From: Bacillota bacterium
GTDB taxonomy: Bacteria; Bacillota; Clostridia; Christensenellales; Aristaeellaceae
Reading direction: 5' to 3'
NCBI GenBank assembly: GCA_023425025.1
Contig: JAFADG010000026.1
Location: forward strand, 1-64,000
Length of the DNA: 64,000 nt
Numbering within the stretch: position 1 is the stretch's first letter; every line of letters begins with the position of its first letter. Made by a program: the position numbers and the translations under genes. The notes below the pieces were generated by a model. The model worked only from the letters and a program-made list of their open reading frames with translations, was not told where the DNA came from and searched no databases. Shown here piece by piece: positions 16,777 to 26,231 of the stretch.

Positions 16777-17754
16777 TTAAAACAGCGAGTAGTCGGGCTC
16801 GATGTGCCTTACGACGCCGTTGACGATCATGACGATGGCGAAACCGACAACGGACTGGAACAGGCCCACCGCGCTGCCCTGGGAGAAGTTGAAGCTGTTC
16901 ATCAGCGCGCGGTACACATACGTTTCAATAATGTCCGTCGTCTTGAACAACACGGAATTGGCGCCTACCAGGTTGTAGAACAGGCCGAAGTTGCCCTTCA
17001 CAATGCCGCCCACCGCGAACAGGAGCAGGATGACCACCGTAGGCTTCAAGCTGGGGAGGATGATGTAGCGGATGCGCTGGAAGCCGTTGGCGCCGTCCAC
17101 CCTGGCCGCCTCCAGCATGGATTCGTCGATGCCGGTGATGGCCGCGAAGTAGACCACCGTACCGTACCCCGTGGATTGCCACAGGTTGACCAGCACGATG
17201 ATGAAGGGCCAGGCCCCCGCCTGGGAGTAAAGCTTGGGCATCGTGCCGCCGGAAGATCGCACCAGGGAGGAAATAAAGCCGTAATCATAATTGATCATGT
17301 TGTAGACCAGCAGGCTCACCAGCACGGCGGAAATGAAGTAGGGCAGGAACATCATCGACTGGGTCAGCTTTTTGAAGGCCTTGCTCTTCACCTCGTTGAG
17401 CAGTATGGCGAACGTCAGCTGAAGGAGGTTGCCCAGCAGGACAAAGGCCAGGTTGTACAGCACCGTGTTTTTCAAAAGCAGCGCCAGCTGGCCCGACTGG
17501 AACAGAAACTGAAAGTTCTGAAAGCCGATGAAGGGGCTGCCGAAGATGCCCTTGTTGTAATTGAACTTGGTGAAGGCGATATACGCGCCGGGCATGGGAG
17601 CATAGCTGAACGCCAGGAAAAACAGGATCGCCGGCAGGCACATCAATAGAAGCGTCCTGTTTTGGACGAGCTTGCGCCAAAGGGACATTTTTCTGTACGT
17701 CAGCGGCGACGTATTCACTACCCGTCCGCGGGCAGCAGCAGCTTTTTCAGACAC
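16777..17754 (-). CDS. ABC sugar transporter permease, LplB-like
   Basis: A 325-residue membrane protein with six main helices and the loop ESMLEAARVDGANGFQRI. It begins with a basic cytosolic tail. I choose GTG at 17754 because GAGGTGG lies five bases before it; the frame is open up to a TTG at 17796, but that codon overlaps the -10 box. First gene of the permease-permease-binding protein-GH2 operon, driven by the promoter at 17795-17823 with a cre-like operator just downstream. Confidence 0.9.
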   Translation of the reverse strand: MSEKAAAARGRVVNTSPLTYRKMSLWRKLVQNRTLLLMCLPAILFFLAFSYAPMPGAYIAFTKFNYNKGIFGSPFIGFQNFQFLFQSGQLALLLKNTVLYNLAFVLLGNLLQLTFAILLNEVKSKAFKKLTQSMMFLPYFISAVLVSLLVYNMINYDYGFISSLVRSSGGTMPKLYSQAGAWPFIIVLVNLWQSTGYGTVVYFAAITGIDESMLEAARVDGANGFQRIRYIILPSLKPTVVILLLFAVGGIVKGNFGLFYNLVGANSVLFKTTDIIETYVYRALMNSFNFSQGSAVGLFQSVVGFAIVMIVNGVVRHIEPDYSLF

Positions 17755-17770
17755 CCCAACCACCTCATTT

Positions 17771-17784
17771 TGTAAACGCTTTCT
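17771..17784. promoter_or_regulatory. cre-like / LacI-family operator of the importer operon
   Basis: TGTAAACGCTTTCT fits the B. subtilis cre consensus TGWAARCGYTWNCW at every position. It lies just downstream of the -10 box of the importer promoter, where a bound repressor would block transcription. CcpA or the LacI regulator encoded at 20700 could bind. Confidence 0.7.
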
Positions 17785-17794
17785 CCGTAAGCCC

Positions 17795-17823
17795 AATATA
17801 TACTATGTTTGCATGCTTGTCAA
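17795..17823 (-). promoter_or_regulatory. Sigma-A promoter of the ABC importer-GH2 operon
   Basis: Minus strand TTGACA (17823-17818), 17 bp, TATATT (17800-17795). Transcription would start near 17788, in or just before the operator. Confidence 0.82.
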
Positions 17824-17887
17824 TCATTTTTTTGATGAATATGTGCAATTTTCATTTCCCTTATCCATAATAATGCTGTAATACCAC

Positions 17888-17905
17888 TTGATAACCGTTT
17901 ATCAA
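17888..17905. promoter_or_regulatory. Palindromic operator between the divergent galactoside operons
   Basis: TTGATAACCGTTTATCAA is an 18 bp palindrome with one mismatched pair and a central CG, the form of a LacI-family operator. It lies between the importer promoter and the GH35 promoter and could serve both. Confidence 0.6.
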
Positions 17906-18013
17906 CGCCTGCAAAATAAGCCAAATCATTTTCGTTTAGCATGTTCTAAAATGAATTATATACACCAAATTCCACATGGTGAAACGTGTGATAAATTCTT
18001 TTGTGAGGTCATA

Positions 18014-18042
18014 TTGTATACGCTTACACGATGTGCTATACT
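18014..18042 (+). promoter_or_regulatory. Promoter of the GH35 gene with overlapping operator
   Basis: TTGTAT (18014-18019), 17 bp, TATACT (18037-18042). The operator-like TGTATACGCTTACA (18015-18028) covers the -35 box and half the spacer; it differs from the cre consensus by one base. Repression by a LacI-family protein is likely. Confidence 0.68.
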
Positions 18043-18095
18043 TTTTTCATCCATCGGCAGGCGCTGTGCCGGCCGGTGACAAGGAGGAAGTACAT

Positions 18096-20645
18096 ATGGG
18101 CAGTGTGGTGCTGGACAAAAACGGCTTTGTGCTGAACGGAAAACGGCAGGTGCTTATGGTAGGCTCCCTGTTCTATTTCCGCATTCCGCGCGCAGCCTGG
18201 CGCGACCGCATGGAAAAGATGAAAAAGGCCGGCTACCATGCCCTGGACGTGTACTTTCCCTGGAACCATCACGAAATGGCCCCGGGTACGTGGGATTTTT
18301 CCGGCGAGCGGGATGTGGACGCCTTCTTGACCCTGGCCAGGGAAGCGGGGCTGTATGTGGTGGCCAGGCCGGGCCCCTACATCTGCTCGGAATGGGACGG
18401 CGGCGGCCTGCCGGCATACCTGTTCGCGGCCAATATGCGCATACGGGACAACGACCCCGTTTATTTGCAATACGTGCAAAATTGGTTTGACCGCATACTG
18501 CCCATCATCAAAAAGCACAGCATCGTATTAGGCGGCAGCGTGATCGCCATGCAACTGGAGAACGAGTACGACTTTTTCTCCGACGTTTTGGATCGCCACG
18601 GCTATATTCACGCCCTGAAGCAAATGGCCGTCGAAGCGGGGATCGACGTGCCCCTTTTCTTGTGCGCCGGCCAGGGCGGCATCGACGCGTCGGGCGGGCT
18701 TGCGCCCGGCGTATCCCCCGCGATGAATTTCTATCCTTCCGATGACGACGCGCTCTTTGGGCAGCGGGTGCTTTTCTATCAAAAGTGGCTGACCGGCCAG
18801 GGCTTTCCCCTGCTGGTGACAGAAACGAACCGGGACCACCACTTTTTGCGGCTGCTGCTACTGCTTGGCGTCAAGCTCATCGGGCCCTACAACCAGGCCG
18901 GCGGCACGGACTTTGGGTTTACCACCGCCGTCAACAACTGGGGCGCGCCCTTGTCCTTTCAAACCAGCGATTACGATTTTGCCTCCCTTGTCACCCCCTC
19001 CGGCGAGTATCGCAAAAGCATGGTGCTGGAGGCAAGGATTTTGCGCGGCATCATTGACTCCGTGCCGGGGATTGCCGAAGGCGAGCCCGTATCCTTGCCC
19101 GAAGGGTTTGCTGCCCCGGAGGATGTGTTTGCCACTGCCTTATCATTGCCGGGCGGCGGCATGATCGCCGGGGGCATGGTGTACGGATGTGAAGCGCGGC
19201 AGGCCAAGTGGCCCGAAAATGGCTGTGAGGTAGACTTCCTGCCCGGCCGCTGCACGGTTATCCTTAGCCATGTTTCCCTAAAAGCCCTGGGCGTGGATGC
19301 GGAGATCACCTTCGCCAACGCCGCGCCTGTTGAAATTTCAAAAGACCGCATCGTCTTCGCGGCGGAGCAGCCAAAGACCCATATTGTCATCAATGGTAAA
19401 CCGCTGCCCCTTGAAAGCAAGAATACCCAGACGGCGGACGGTATCACCGTTACGCTTTTGCCCTGGGAGGAAGCCGCGGCCTTTGCGCCCGACATCAAAG
19501 AGAGCAAGCTTGTTTCCGTGCTATTTGAAAAAAGCCCTGTGGCGGACGCTACCCTGTTCCGCTCCCTGCCGCAAAAGGCGCTGGCCGCGGGCAACCTTGG
19601 GCTGGAGGCCAGCGGCATCCTTCGCGGTTACGGCCTGTATACAGCCAGGCAGAGCTTTGACGCCGTCCACGGCCTTTTGTTCACCGACGCCGCGGATGTG
19701 ATCACCGTAACCCTTGCCGGGCAGCCCATGGGCGTTTTCAGCCCCGAGGGCCGCAGCTTCTACCTACCCGCCGGCGGCTTAAAGGGTGAGCGGCAAATCG
19801 AAGTGCTGGCGGAAATCTGGGGCCACAGCAACTTTGACGACCACCGCACCCCAAGCCTTCGGGTCAAGTCCACAAGGGGCATAAAGAGCATTGTTGCCGT
19901 TTCCTCCCTAACGCCGCTGCCCCTGTGGCTGCGCACCGACAACGTATCCGGCGCCGCTCCCCAACTGACGGGGCTAGGCAACTGGCTGACGACGGATATG
20001 CCGGCCCGGGGCGTCTTCCGCGCCCATCAAAACAAGGCAGGCAGCGTACAAATCCTGCACTTTGAGGGCATGCAGGCCCAGGCCGATGTATATGTGAACG
20101 GGCAATTCATGGGCAGCGCCGACCGCTTCCGCCCCTTTGTGGATGTAAGCGCCGCCCCCTGCGACGACGGCATTTTACGCATTGAATGCCACGTGACGAA
20201 GCTGGATTACTGCCAGCCCTGCGGCAGCCAGGTCCTGTATCAGGGCGAGCCTGTGCAAAATGTGACCGTCAAGGCTGTGGACGAAGCGGAGCTGCACCTG
20301 GCGCTTGCGGGCAGCAAAGCCGCTTTTGAAAGCCTTTTCCTTCCATTACAGTTAGGGGATGGTCAAAAGATGGCGCTGCGTGGTATAATCGCTGAAGGCG
20401 ATTGCGAGCTTACGCTTTCCGGCCATGAAATCAAGGCCACCGTACTGCGCGGCGGCCGGGTCTGCGGCAGGCTGGTGCTGAACTCGAAGGTCCTGCCCGC
20501 CATGAAGGGCGGCCGGCCCGATACGGCGTATCTGCCCGCCTGCTGGGGCGATGATGTGTATATCTATCTGGAGCCCATTACAAAAGAGGCCGAGCTGACC
20601 CAAATCACCGTGAGGACCCTGGGCACCTATCTGCCCGAAGAATAA
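18096..20645 (+). CDS. Glycoside hydrolase family 35, probable beta-galactosidase
   Basis: An 849-residue cytoplasmic enzyme without a signal peptide. The N-terminal TIM barrel (about 1-320) carries the family signature YFPWNHHEM, then ARPGPYICSEWDGGGLPAYL; the acid/base glutamate is in QLENEY (about residue 156) and the nucleophile in LVTETN (about residue 244). Beta domains fill the rest. The ATG at 18096 follows AAGGAGGAAG; longer frames upstream run through the promoter. It is divergent from the importer/GH2 operon and followed by a LacI regulator, which together form a beta-galactoside utilisation locus. A second beta-galactosidase beside GH2 suggests different linkages or chain lengths. 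Confidence 0.9.
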   Translation: MGSVVLDKNGFVLNGKRQVLMVGSLFYFRIPRAAWRDRMEKMKKAGYHALDVYFPWNHHEMAPGTWDFSGERDVDAFLTLAREAGLYVVARPGPYICSEWDGGGLPAYLFAANMRIRDNDPVYLQYVQNWFDRILPIIKKHSIVLGGSVIAMQLENEYDFFSDVLDRHGYIHALKQMAVEAGIDVPLFLCAGQGGIDASGGLAPGVSPAMNFYPSDDDALFGQRVLFYQKWLTGQGFPLLVTETNRDHHFLRLLLLLGVKLIGPYNQAGGTDFGFTTAVNNWGAPLSFQTSDYDFASLVTPSGEYRKSMVLEARILRGIIDSVPGIAEGEPVSLPEGFAAPEDVFATALSLPGGGMIAGGMVYGCEARQAKWPENGCEVDFLPGRCTVILSHVSLKALGVDAEITFANAAPVEISKDRIVFAAEQPKTHIVINGKPLPLESKNTQTADGITVTLLPWEEAAAFAPDIKESKLVSVLFEKSPVADATLFRSLPQKALAAGNLGLEASGILRGYGLYTARQSFDAVHGLLFTDAADVITVTLAGQPMGVFSPEGRSFYLPAGGLKGERQIEVLAEIWGHSNFDDHRTPSLRVKSTRGIKSIVAVSSLTPLPLWLRTDNVSGAAPQLTGLGNWLTTDMPARGVFRAHQNKAGSVQILHFEGMQAQADVYVNGQFMGSADRFRPFVDVSAAPCDDGILRIECHVTKLDYCQPCGSQVLYQGEPVQNVTVKAVDEAELHLALAGSKAAFESLFLPLQLGDGQKMALRGIIAEGDCELTLSGHEIKATVLRGGRVCGRLVLNSKVLPAMKGGRPDTAYLPACWGDDVYIYLEPITKEAELTQITVRTLGTYLPEE

Positions 20646-20699
20646 GCAGGCCTTTCCCCTATGACCGGAAAGCCTGCGAACCGATTGAAGGATGGTTCC

Positions 20700-21752
20700 A
20701 TGGCTGCCAACAACATCAACATTTACGACATAGCCAGGGAAGCGGGCGTATCCATCGCCACGGTTTCCCGCGCCTTGAGCGACACCCCCAACCCCCATTC
20801 CGTCAAGCAGAAGCGGGTGCTGGAGGTGGTGCGCAAGTACAATTACAAGCCCAGCGTAGCAGCCAGGGGGCTTAACAGCGGCGAGTCCCGCCTGATCAGC
20901 ATCGGCCTTCCCGAAATTGCCAACCCCTTTTACAGCGAAATGTTCAGCGCCGCCGACGAGGAGGCCAACACCCAGGGCTACTCCCTGGTTTTGACCCGCA
21001 TTCCTGACACGAGCAACGGCTACCAGGCCTTTTTGGACCAATTGATCGAGCGCCGGCCCGACGGGCTGATCATGGCCGGCGGCATGGTGGAAGATTTTAT
21101 GGGCTCCCAGCGCCTGGGCGTGCTCCGGCACCTGAGCAACTATATGCCCGTGGTGCTGATCGGCCAGCCGGTGGAAAATTTCCCCTGCGTATGCGTCAAC
21201 GGCGATATGGCCGAGGGCGCCCGCATTACCGTGCGGCACCTGAACGCCCTGGGCCATGAGCGCATCGCGCTGCTGGGCGGCAGCCACAACAAGCGCGGTA
21301 CCAGCAGCCGGGAGCACGGCTACCACGATGAAATGAACCGCCTGGGGTTAAACGGCGGCCTGCGCTTCCGCCAGGAGCTGGGCTACAACCTGGAGGACGG
21401 CGCCGCCGGCGTCATGAAGCTGCTGTCGGGCCAGCCCAAATCCAGATGGCCCACGGCCATCATTGCCATCAACGACCTGGTGGCCATGGGAGCGCTGAGG
21501 CAATTGCACCGCATGAACATCAGGGTGCCCGAGGACATGGCGGTGGTGGGCTGCGACAACCAGTTCTTTTCCGCCTATACCCAGCCGCCGTTGACCACGC
21601 TGGACCTGCACATCAGCGAACTGGGCCGCCTGGCGGTATCTTATCTGCTCAATTGGCAGGAGGGGCAGTCCTTCCTGCATGTGATGGATACCTCGCTGAT
21701 CATACGGGAATCCTGCGGCGCGAAGCTGGGCAGAAGGACGTTTGGCGACTGA
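20700..21752 (+). CDS. LacI-family transcription regulator of the galactoside locus
   Basis: A 350-residue repressor. The HTH INIYDIAREAGVSIATVSRALS starts at residue 6; a hinge helix with PSVAARGLNSG follows, then a periplasmic-binding-type sugar domain ending near ESCGAKLG. The ATG at 20700 is preferred because GAAGGATGG precedes it, while the ATG at 20661 has no ribosome binding site and would add residues before the HTH. It follows GH35 by 54 bases on the same strand. Likely targets are the operators at 17771, 17888 and 18015. The inducer is unknown. Confidence 0.92.
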   Translation: MAANNINIYDIAREAGVSIATVSRALSDTPNPHSVKQKRVLEVVRKYNYKPSVAARGLNSGESRLISIGLPEIANPFYSEMFSAADEEANTQGYSLVLTRIPDTSNGYQAFLDQLIERRPDGLIMAGGMVEDFMGSQRLGVLRHLSNYMPVVLIGQPVENFPCVCVNGDMAEGARITVRHLNALGHERIALLGGSHNKRGTSSREHGYHDEMNRLGLNGGLRFRQELGYNLEDGAAGVMKLLSGQPKSRWPTAIIAINDLVAMGALRQLHRMNIRVPEDMAVVGCDNQFFSAYTQPPLTTLDLHISELGRLAVSYLLNWQEGQSFLHVMDTSLIIRESCGAKLGRRTFGD

Positions 21753-21792
21753 TCCTTGTATTTGAGTGCAGCACTTATTGATGAATGTTTTC

Positions 21793-21826
21793 AACCGCCG
21801 GCCGCCATCGCGCAGCCGGCGGTTTT
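21793..21826 (+). terminator. Terminator after GH35-lacI
   Basis: AACCGCCGGC (21793-21802) pairs with GCCGGCGGTT (21815-21824) and continues into TTTTGTTG. Confidence 0.82.
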
Positions 21827-21864
21827 GTTGCTGCCATTCACCTTACCGAAAGTTCCGAAAACGA

Positions 21865-21893
21865 TTGAAGGGAATTCGAATCTCCTGTATAAT
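21865..21893 (+). promoter_or_regulatory. Promoter of the GH9 gene
   Basis: TTGAAG (21865-21870), 17 bp, TATAAT (21888-21893), about 55 bp before the start codon. Confidence 0.75.
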
Positions 21894-21947
21894 GGAAATA
21901 GTATATAATGAGCGTTCTCCCCCCGACAATGAAATGAGGTATCGCAT

Positions 21948-24134
21948 ATGGCGAACAGAAAGCTTCCCGCGGCCCGCCGTTTGTGTTCGTGGCTTCTGAC
22001 TTTGATGTTTGCTGTGTCCCTGGCCCCTGTCCTTGGCGAGGGGGAAAACCTGCTTGCCAACGGGGATTTTGCCAAGGGAAACAGCGGCTGGGGGCTGTAC
22101 ATGGAATCCGGCGGCACAGCCTCCCTCCAGGCGGAAGGCGGGAAGGGTATCCTTTCCATCACCAAGGCCGGGCAAAAGGATTATTCCGTGCAGCTGTATT
22201 ACGATGGGTTCGGGCTCCAAAAGGGCGGGCGGTACCGTCTGAGCTTTACCGTGACCGCTTCCATCGCCAGGCACATACGGGCCCGCATACAAAAAAACGG
22301 CGGCAGCTATGACGGCTACGCCATGCTGGATGTGGCGCTTGACGCAAACCAGGCCACCCGCCTGGATTTTGATTTCACCATGAAAATGGACAGCGATCCC
22401 GCCCCCAGGCTGTGCTTCAACGTGGGCAAACCTGAGGACGACCCGGAATACGAAAGCCACACGCTCATTTTTGAAAGCGTGGAACTAAAACTAATGGACG
22501 GTTCAAGCATTGCGCAGGACACAAACAAGAAGGAAGCTCCCGCGATCCTCGTCAACCAAATCGGCTACCAAATCGCGCAGCCCAAAACGGCCTTCTTCAG
22601 GGAGGGCGCTCTGGGCGAAACCTTCGAGGTCGTGGACGCGGCGGGCAGGACCGTGTATGCCGTCCAGCAGTCGGCCGCAATCGACGATCCGGCTTCCGGC
22701 GATACAGTCTCCTCCGGTGATTTGCGCGCCGTTACAACCCCGGGCACCTATCATGTGCGCGTGGGCGACAGGGTTTCCCCAACCTTTGTCATCGGTGAAA
22801 ACGTGTATGAGGCGGTGCTTCATGACGTGCTCCGCTTTTTCTATTACCAGCGCTGCGGCGTGGCATTGGCCGAGGATCTGGCCGGCGCTTTTGCCCATCC
22901 GGCCTGCCATACGGGCCTTGCCACGGTGCAGGGCACAAACGAAACGAAGGATGTCTCCGGCGGCTGGCACGACGCCGGGGATTACGGCCGCTATGTGGTC
23001 CCCGCCGCCAAAACCGTTGCGGACCTGCTGCTGGCCTATGAGGCAAACCCCGCCCTGTTCACGGACGACACCGGCATTCCGGAAAGCGGCAACGGCATCC
23101 CCGATATTTTGGATGAAGTCCGCTTTGAGCTAGATTGGCTGATAAAAATGCAGGAGGAAAAGACCGGCGGCGTATACCACAAGGTATCCTGCGCCACTTT
23201 CCCCGGCTTTGTCATGCCCGACCAGGAAAAGGAACCCCTGGTGATAAGCCCCGTTTCCACCGCCGCCACCGGCGACTTTGCCGCTGCCCTCGCCCTGGCC
23301 GCCCGCATGTATGAAAAAAACGATCCCGCGTACAGTCAAAGGCTGCTTGCCGCGGCGGAAAAGGCCTGGGCGTACCTGGAAGCAAACCCCGGCGGCGGCA
23401 CAGGCTTTCGCAATCCGGAGGGCATACAAACCGGAGAATACGGTGATACCGTCGATACGGATGAACGTTACTGGGCCGCCGCGGAGCTTGCGCGCACCAC
23501 CAAAAAAGCCGCGTACGCAAAAGCCGCCGCGGAGCTTCGCGCAAAGAATCCGCCTTCGGGCCTTGGCTGGCAGGCCGTGGGCACCTTCGGCGACATAGCC
23601 CTTTTACAGGCGGGGGATGCGGCGGACGCGGACACGCAAAGCGCCGTCAAGGCCGAACTGCTGCGCACGGCCTCCATGCTGTACGCCTTATCCGGCCAGG
23701 ACGGATACCGCATGACGCTGAAAACGGACTACCCCTGGGGCAGCAACATGACCGTGGCCAACAACGGGCTGTACCTTCTGCTGGCCGCCGCCGTTTCCCC
23801 TGAGGATGCAAAGGCTTTTACGAACGCCGCCTGGCAGCACCTTGATTATCTGATGGGCGCCAATCCTATGGGCTACTGCTACATAACGGGCCACGGCACG
23901 CTTTTCCCCGTCAGCCCCCACCACCGGCCCAGCCTGGCCGCAAAAGAAACCGTACCCGGCATGCTGGCCGGCGGCCCCGATGGCGGGCTGGAAGACCCTT
24001 ACGCCAAAACGGTGCTGCGCGGCCAGCCCCCCGCCAAATGCTATGTGGACAACGACCAGAGCTACTCCACCAATGAGGTGACCATCTACTGGAACTCTCC
24101 GCTTTTGTATCTGGCGGCGCTGCTGGAAAAATAG
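21948..24134 (+). CDS. Secreted glycoside hydrolase family 9 (endoglucanase-like) with CBM4/9 domain
   Basis: A 728-residue secreted enzyme, the only extracellular hydrolase in the window. Residues 1-30: signal peptide (LLTLMFAVSLAPVLG). About 33-165: carbohydrate-binding module of the CBM4/9 type, with NLLANGDFAKGNSGW. About 185-275: CelD_N Ig-like domain (AILVNQIGYQIAQPKTAFF). About 285-728: (alpha/alpha)6 barrel with GWHDAGDYGRYV (catalytic Asp pair near 341), PHHRPS, and the proton donor Glu in TNEVTIYWNSPL (about 708). No dockerin or anchor is seen, so it is probably free. It would cut beta-glucan such as cellulose, lichenan or xyloglucan. GAGGT precedes the ATG. Confidence 0.92.
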   Translation: MANRKLPAARRLCSWLLTLMFAVSLAPVLGEGENLLANGDFAKGNSGWGLYMESGGTASLQAEGGKGILSITKAGQKDYSVQLYYDGFGLQKGGRYRLSFTVTASIARHIRARIQKNGGSYDGYAMLDVALDANQATRLDFDFTMKMDSDPAPRLCFNVGKPEDDPEYESHTLIFESVELKLMDGSSIAQDTNKKEAPAILVNQIGYQIAQPKTAFFREGALGETFEVVDAAGRTVYAVQQSAAIDDPASGDTVSSGDLRAVTTPGTYHVRVGDRVSPTFVIGENVYEAVLHDVLRFFYYQRCGVALAEDLAGAFAHPACHTGLATVQGTNETKDVSGGWHDAGDYGRYVVPAAKTVADLLLAYEANPALFTDDTGIPESGNGIPDILDEVRFELDWLIKMQEEKTGGVYHKVSCATFPGFVMPDQEKEPLVISPVSTAATGDFAAALALAARMYEKNDPAYSQRLLAAAEKAWAYLEANPGGGTGFRNPEGIQTGEYGDTVDTDERYWAAAELARTTKKAAYAKAAAELRAKNPPSGLGWQAVGTFGDIALLQAGDAADADTQSAVKAELLRTASMLYALSGQDGYRMTLKTDYPWGSNMTVANNGLYLLLAAAVSPEDAKAFTNAAWQHLDYLMGANPMGYCYITGHGTLFPVSPHHRPSLAAKETVPGMLAGGPDGGLEDPYAKTVLRGQPPAKCYVDNDQSYSTNEVTIYWNSPLLYLAALLEK

Positions 24135-24148
24135 CTTGTCCAAAAGAC

Positions 24149-24185
24149 ACGCCCCTCCTTGTCAAAGGTGGGGTGTGCTTTTTGC
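24149..24185 (+). terminator. Terminator after GH9
   Basis: CACGCCCC pairs with GGGGTGTG (one G-T pair) and is followed by CTTTTT. Confidence 0.8.
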
Positions 24186-24281
24186 ATTTCCCCGTTTCTT
24201 ACCCCTGGGGTTTCTGGTATAATAAGAATGTTGAGTTTCACCTTTCCCCATCAAGAAAGGAAAAGAGGTCCTCGGTGCTTG

Positions 24282-25193
24282 ATGCTTTCCTTTAAGGAAA
24301 TCACGCTGGAAGACAGACAATGGATGGATCCGCTGTTTCAAATGGGCAAACGCGGTTCGCTGGATTACAATTTTACGACCTGCTTTGTTTGGCGCTACAT
24401 TTACAACTATCATATCGCGCGCCTGGGTGATTACCTCATCCTCCGCTCCGAACCCAAAGACCCCACCTACCTGTTCCCCGCCGGCCAGGGCCCATTGACG
24501 CCCGTGATACAGGCCATGGCGGAGGACGCAAAGTCCCTTGGCGCTCCGCTCCGGTTCAACACCGTGCTGGCCGGCGATAAAACCAGGCTGGAGGAAGCGT
24601 TCCCCGGCAAGTTTGAATTCACCCTGAGCCGCGACGCCGCCGATTATATTTACGAAACGCAATCGCTGGCCACGCTTTCGGGCAAAAAGCTGGCCGCCAA
24701 GCGCAACCACATCCACAGGTTTCTGGACAATCACCCCACCTGGCAGTACGAGCCCATCCACAGGGACAACATCAGCGATGTGCAGCAGATGCACATGGCC
24801 TGGTGCCTGCAGGCCGGCTGCCAGAGCGACGGCACCCTGGCAGACAGCGGCCTCAGCGACGAATACTGCGCCGTGGAGCAGGCGCTGAAGCACTTTTACG
24901 AATTGCGCCTGTCCGGCGGGCTGATCCGCGCCGAGAGCAGGGTGATCGCCTTTTCCATGGGCGATCCGCTGAATGAGGATACGTTCCTGGTGCATTTTGA
25001 AAAGGCCTATTCCGACATACAGGGCGCCTACCCCATGATCAACCAGCAATTCATTTTGCACAACTGCATGGACTACGCATATGTCAACCGGGAAGAGGAC
25101 GCCGGCGTCGAGGGCCTGCGGCACGCGAAAATGTCGTACCACCCCCACCTGCTGGTGGAAAAGTACACCGCCGAACAAAAGGAGCCGATATAA
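24282..25193 (+). CDS. DUF2156 domain protein (phosphatidylglycerol lysyltransferase C-terminal-like)
   Basis: A 303-residue soluble protein matching DUF2156, a double GNAT-like fold shared with the catalytic part of MprF. Supporting segments are DYNFTTCFVWRYIYNY near the start, LSGKKLAAKRNHIHRF, and the terminal INQQFILHNCMDYAYVNREED. No membrane helices, so it is not a full MprF. The ATG at 24282 is chosen because the family usually starts just before the first beta strand; the ribosome binding site is weak (GAGGT too far upstream) and ATG 24228 remains possible. It is followed three bases later by a GNAT gene in the same transcript. Acceptor unknown. Confidence 0.8.
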   Translation: MLSFKEITLEDRQWMDPLFQMGKRGSLDYNFTTCFVWRYIYNYHIARLGDYLILRSEPKDPTYLFPAGQGPLTPVIQAMAEDAKSLGAPLRFNTVLAGDKTRLEEAFPGKFEFTLSRDAADYIYETQSLATLSGKKLAAKRNHIHRFLDNHPTWQYEPIHRDNISDVQQMHMAWCLQAGCQSDGTLADSGLSDEYCAVEQALKHFYELRLSGGLIRAESRVIAFSMGDPLNEDTFLVHFEKAYSDIQGAYPMINQQFILHNCMDYAYVNREEDAGVEGLRHAKMSYHPHLLVEKYTAEQKEPI

Positions 25194-25196
25194 GCC

Positions 25197-26051
25197 ATGA
25201 TCCGGTTTGCGCGCCGCGGCGATCATCCGCAATTAAAAGCGCTCTGGGCGGAAATCTTCTTTGACACCGCCGACGCGGTGGAGGCGTATTTTGCCCTGCG
25301 CCACCTGGATGAAAACATGCTGGTGGAAGAAAGGGAAGGCGCCATCTCCGGCATGCTGTCCATGCTGCCGGTGACGCTGGCGGCCATGGACGGGCAGGCG
25401 TTTGCGGCCCGCTACATCTACGCCGTGGCCACCCATCCCGCTTATCGCGGCCAGGGCATCAGCACCGCGCTGCTTACTGCCGCCCACGCGCACATAAAGA
25501 GCTTGGGGGCGGACGCCGCCATCCTGGTGCCGGCGTCCGCAAGCCTGTTTGATTTTTACGCAAAAAGGGGTTACCAGACCGTCTTTTCACTGGATGTCAT
25601 CACGCTGGACGCATCGAGTTTGCCGGCTTTTCCCGCTTCCGGCCAATATGAAGCCTGCTCTGCCGGGGAGTACGCCCGGCTTCGGGATCAGGCGTTTCAT
25701 GAAAGCCGCCTGTATGCCCGCTGGGAGGAAAGCGCCGTCGCCTACGCCATGTCTGCCTTTGCGGAGGATGGCGGCGTCACGCGCCTTGTTTGGGAAGGCG
25801 GGCACGGCTGCGCCGCCTGGGAAAGAACCAAGAACGGTGTATTGGTGCGGGAGCTTGCGCTTTTGGATGGGGACATACAAACCGCCCTTTCCATTTTGCA
25901 TAAGGCGTGCAATGCCAGGTCGTATACGGTGCGCCTGCCGGAAGGGACTGTGCCCGGCGCTATAAAGCAACCCTTTGGCATGATCCGCTGGCTGGCAAAA
26001 GAACCTGCGCTTCAAGGCGCCCCGCCCTACCTTTCCCTGGCGCTTGACTGA
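25197..26051 (+). CDS. GNAT N-acetyltransferase, Eis-like length
   Basis: A 284-residue protein. The acetyl-CoA site ATHPAYRGQGISTALL lies at about residues 80-95, after a beta strand containing ARYIYAV; a second, weaker acyltransferase-like half follows, as in the Eis/YitI class. AAGGAG overlaps the end of the DUF2156 gene, and the genes are three bases apart, so the two are translated from one message and may work on the same substrate class (aminoacyl or acyl transfer). Substrate unknown. Confidence 0.85.
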   Translation: MIRFARRGDHPQLKALWAEIFFDTADAVEAYFALRHLDENMLVEEREGAISGMLSMLPVTLAAMDGQAFAARYIYAVATHPAYRGQGISTALLTAAHAHIKSLGADAAILVPASASLFDFYAKRGYQTVFSLDVITLDASSLPAFPASGQYEACSAGEYARLRDQAFHESRLYARWEESAVAYAMSAFAEDGGVTRLVWEGGHGCAAWERTKNGVLVRELALLDGDIQTALSILHKACNARSYTVRLPEGTVPGAIKQPFGMIRWLAKEPALQGAPPYLSLALD

Positions 26052-26080
26052 ATGCTGACAGCCAAATCAATATCACCTTT

Positions 26081-26127
26081 CGCCCGCACTGCGCCAAGGC
26101 TTGCGCTGACGTGTTGCGGGCGTATTT
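26081..26127 (+). terminator. Terminator after the DUF2156-GNAT pair
   Basis: CGCCCGCA (26081-26088) pairs with TGCGGGCG (26115-26122) around a long loop and is followed by TATTT. Confidence 0.6.
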
Positions 26128-26231
26128 CTCATGGAATTCTCATCCACTTTTTAGCTTATATGCAGTGATTTGCCGGGCAGCCGCTGATATAATAGAGCCG
26201 TATGTCTGGATGATATTGGATGGGGGATTGT

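Noticed and set aside
21863..21880. Possible tRNA T-arm (ATTCGAATC) near 21.87 kb
   Set aside because: No acceptor, D or anticodon stem can be built around it; it is the spacer of the GH9 promoter.
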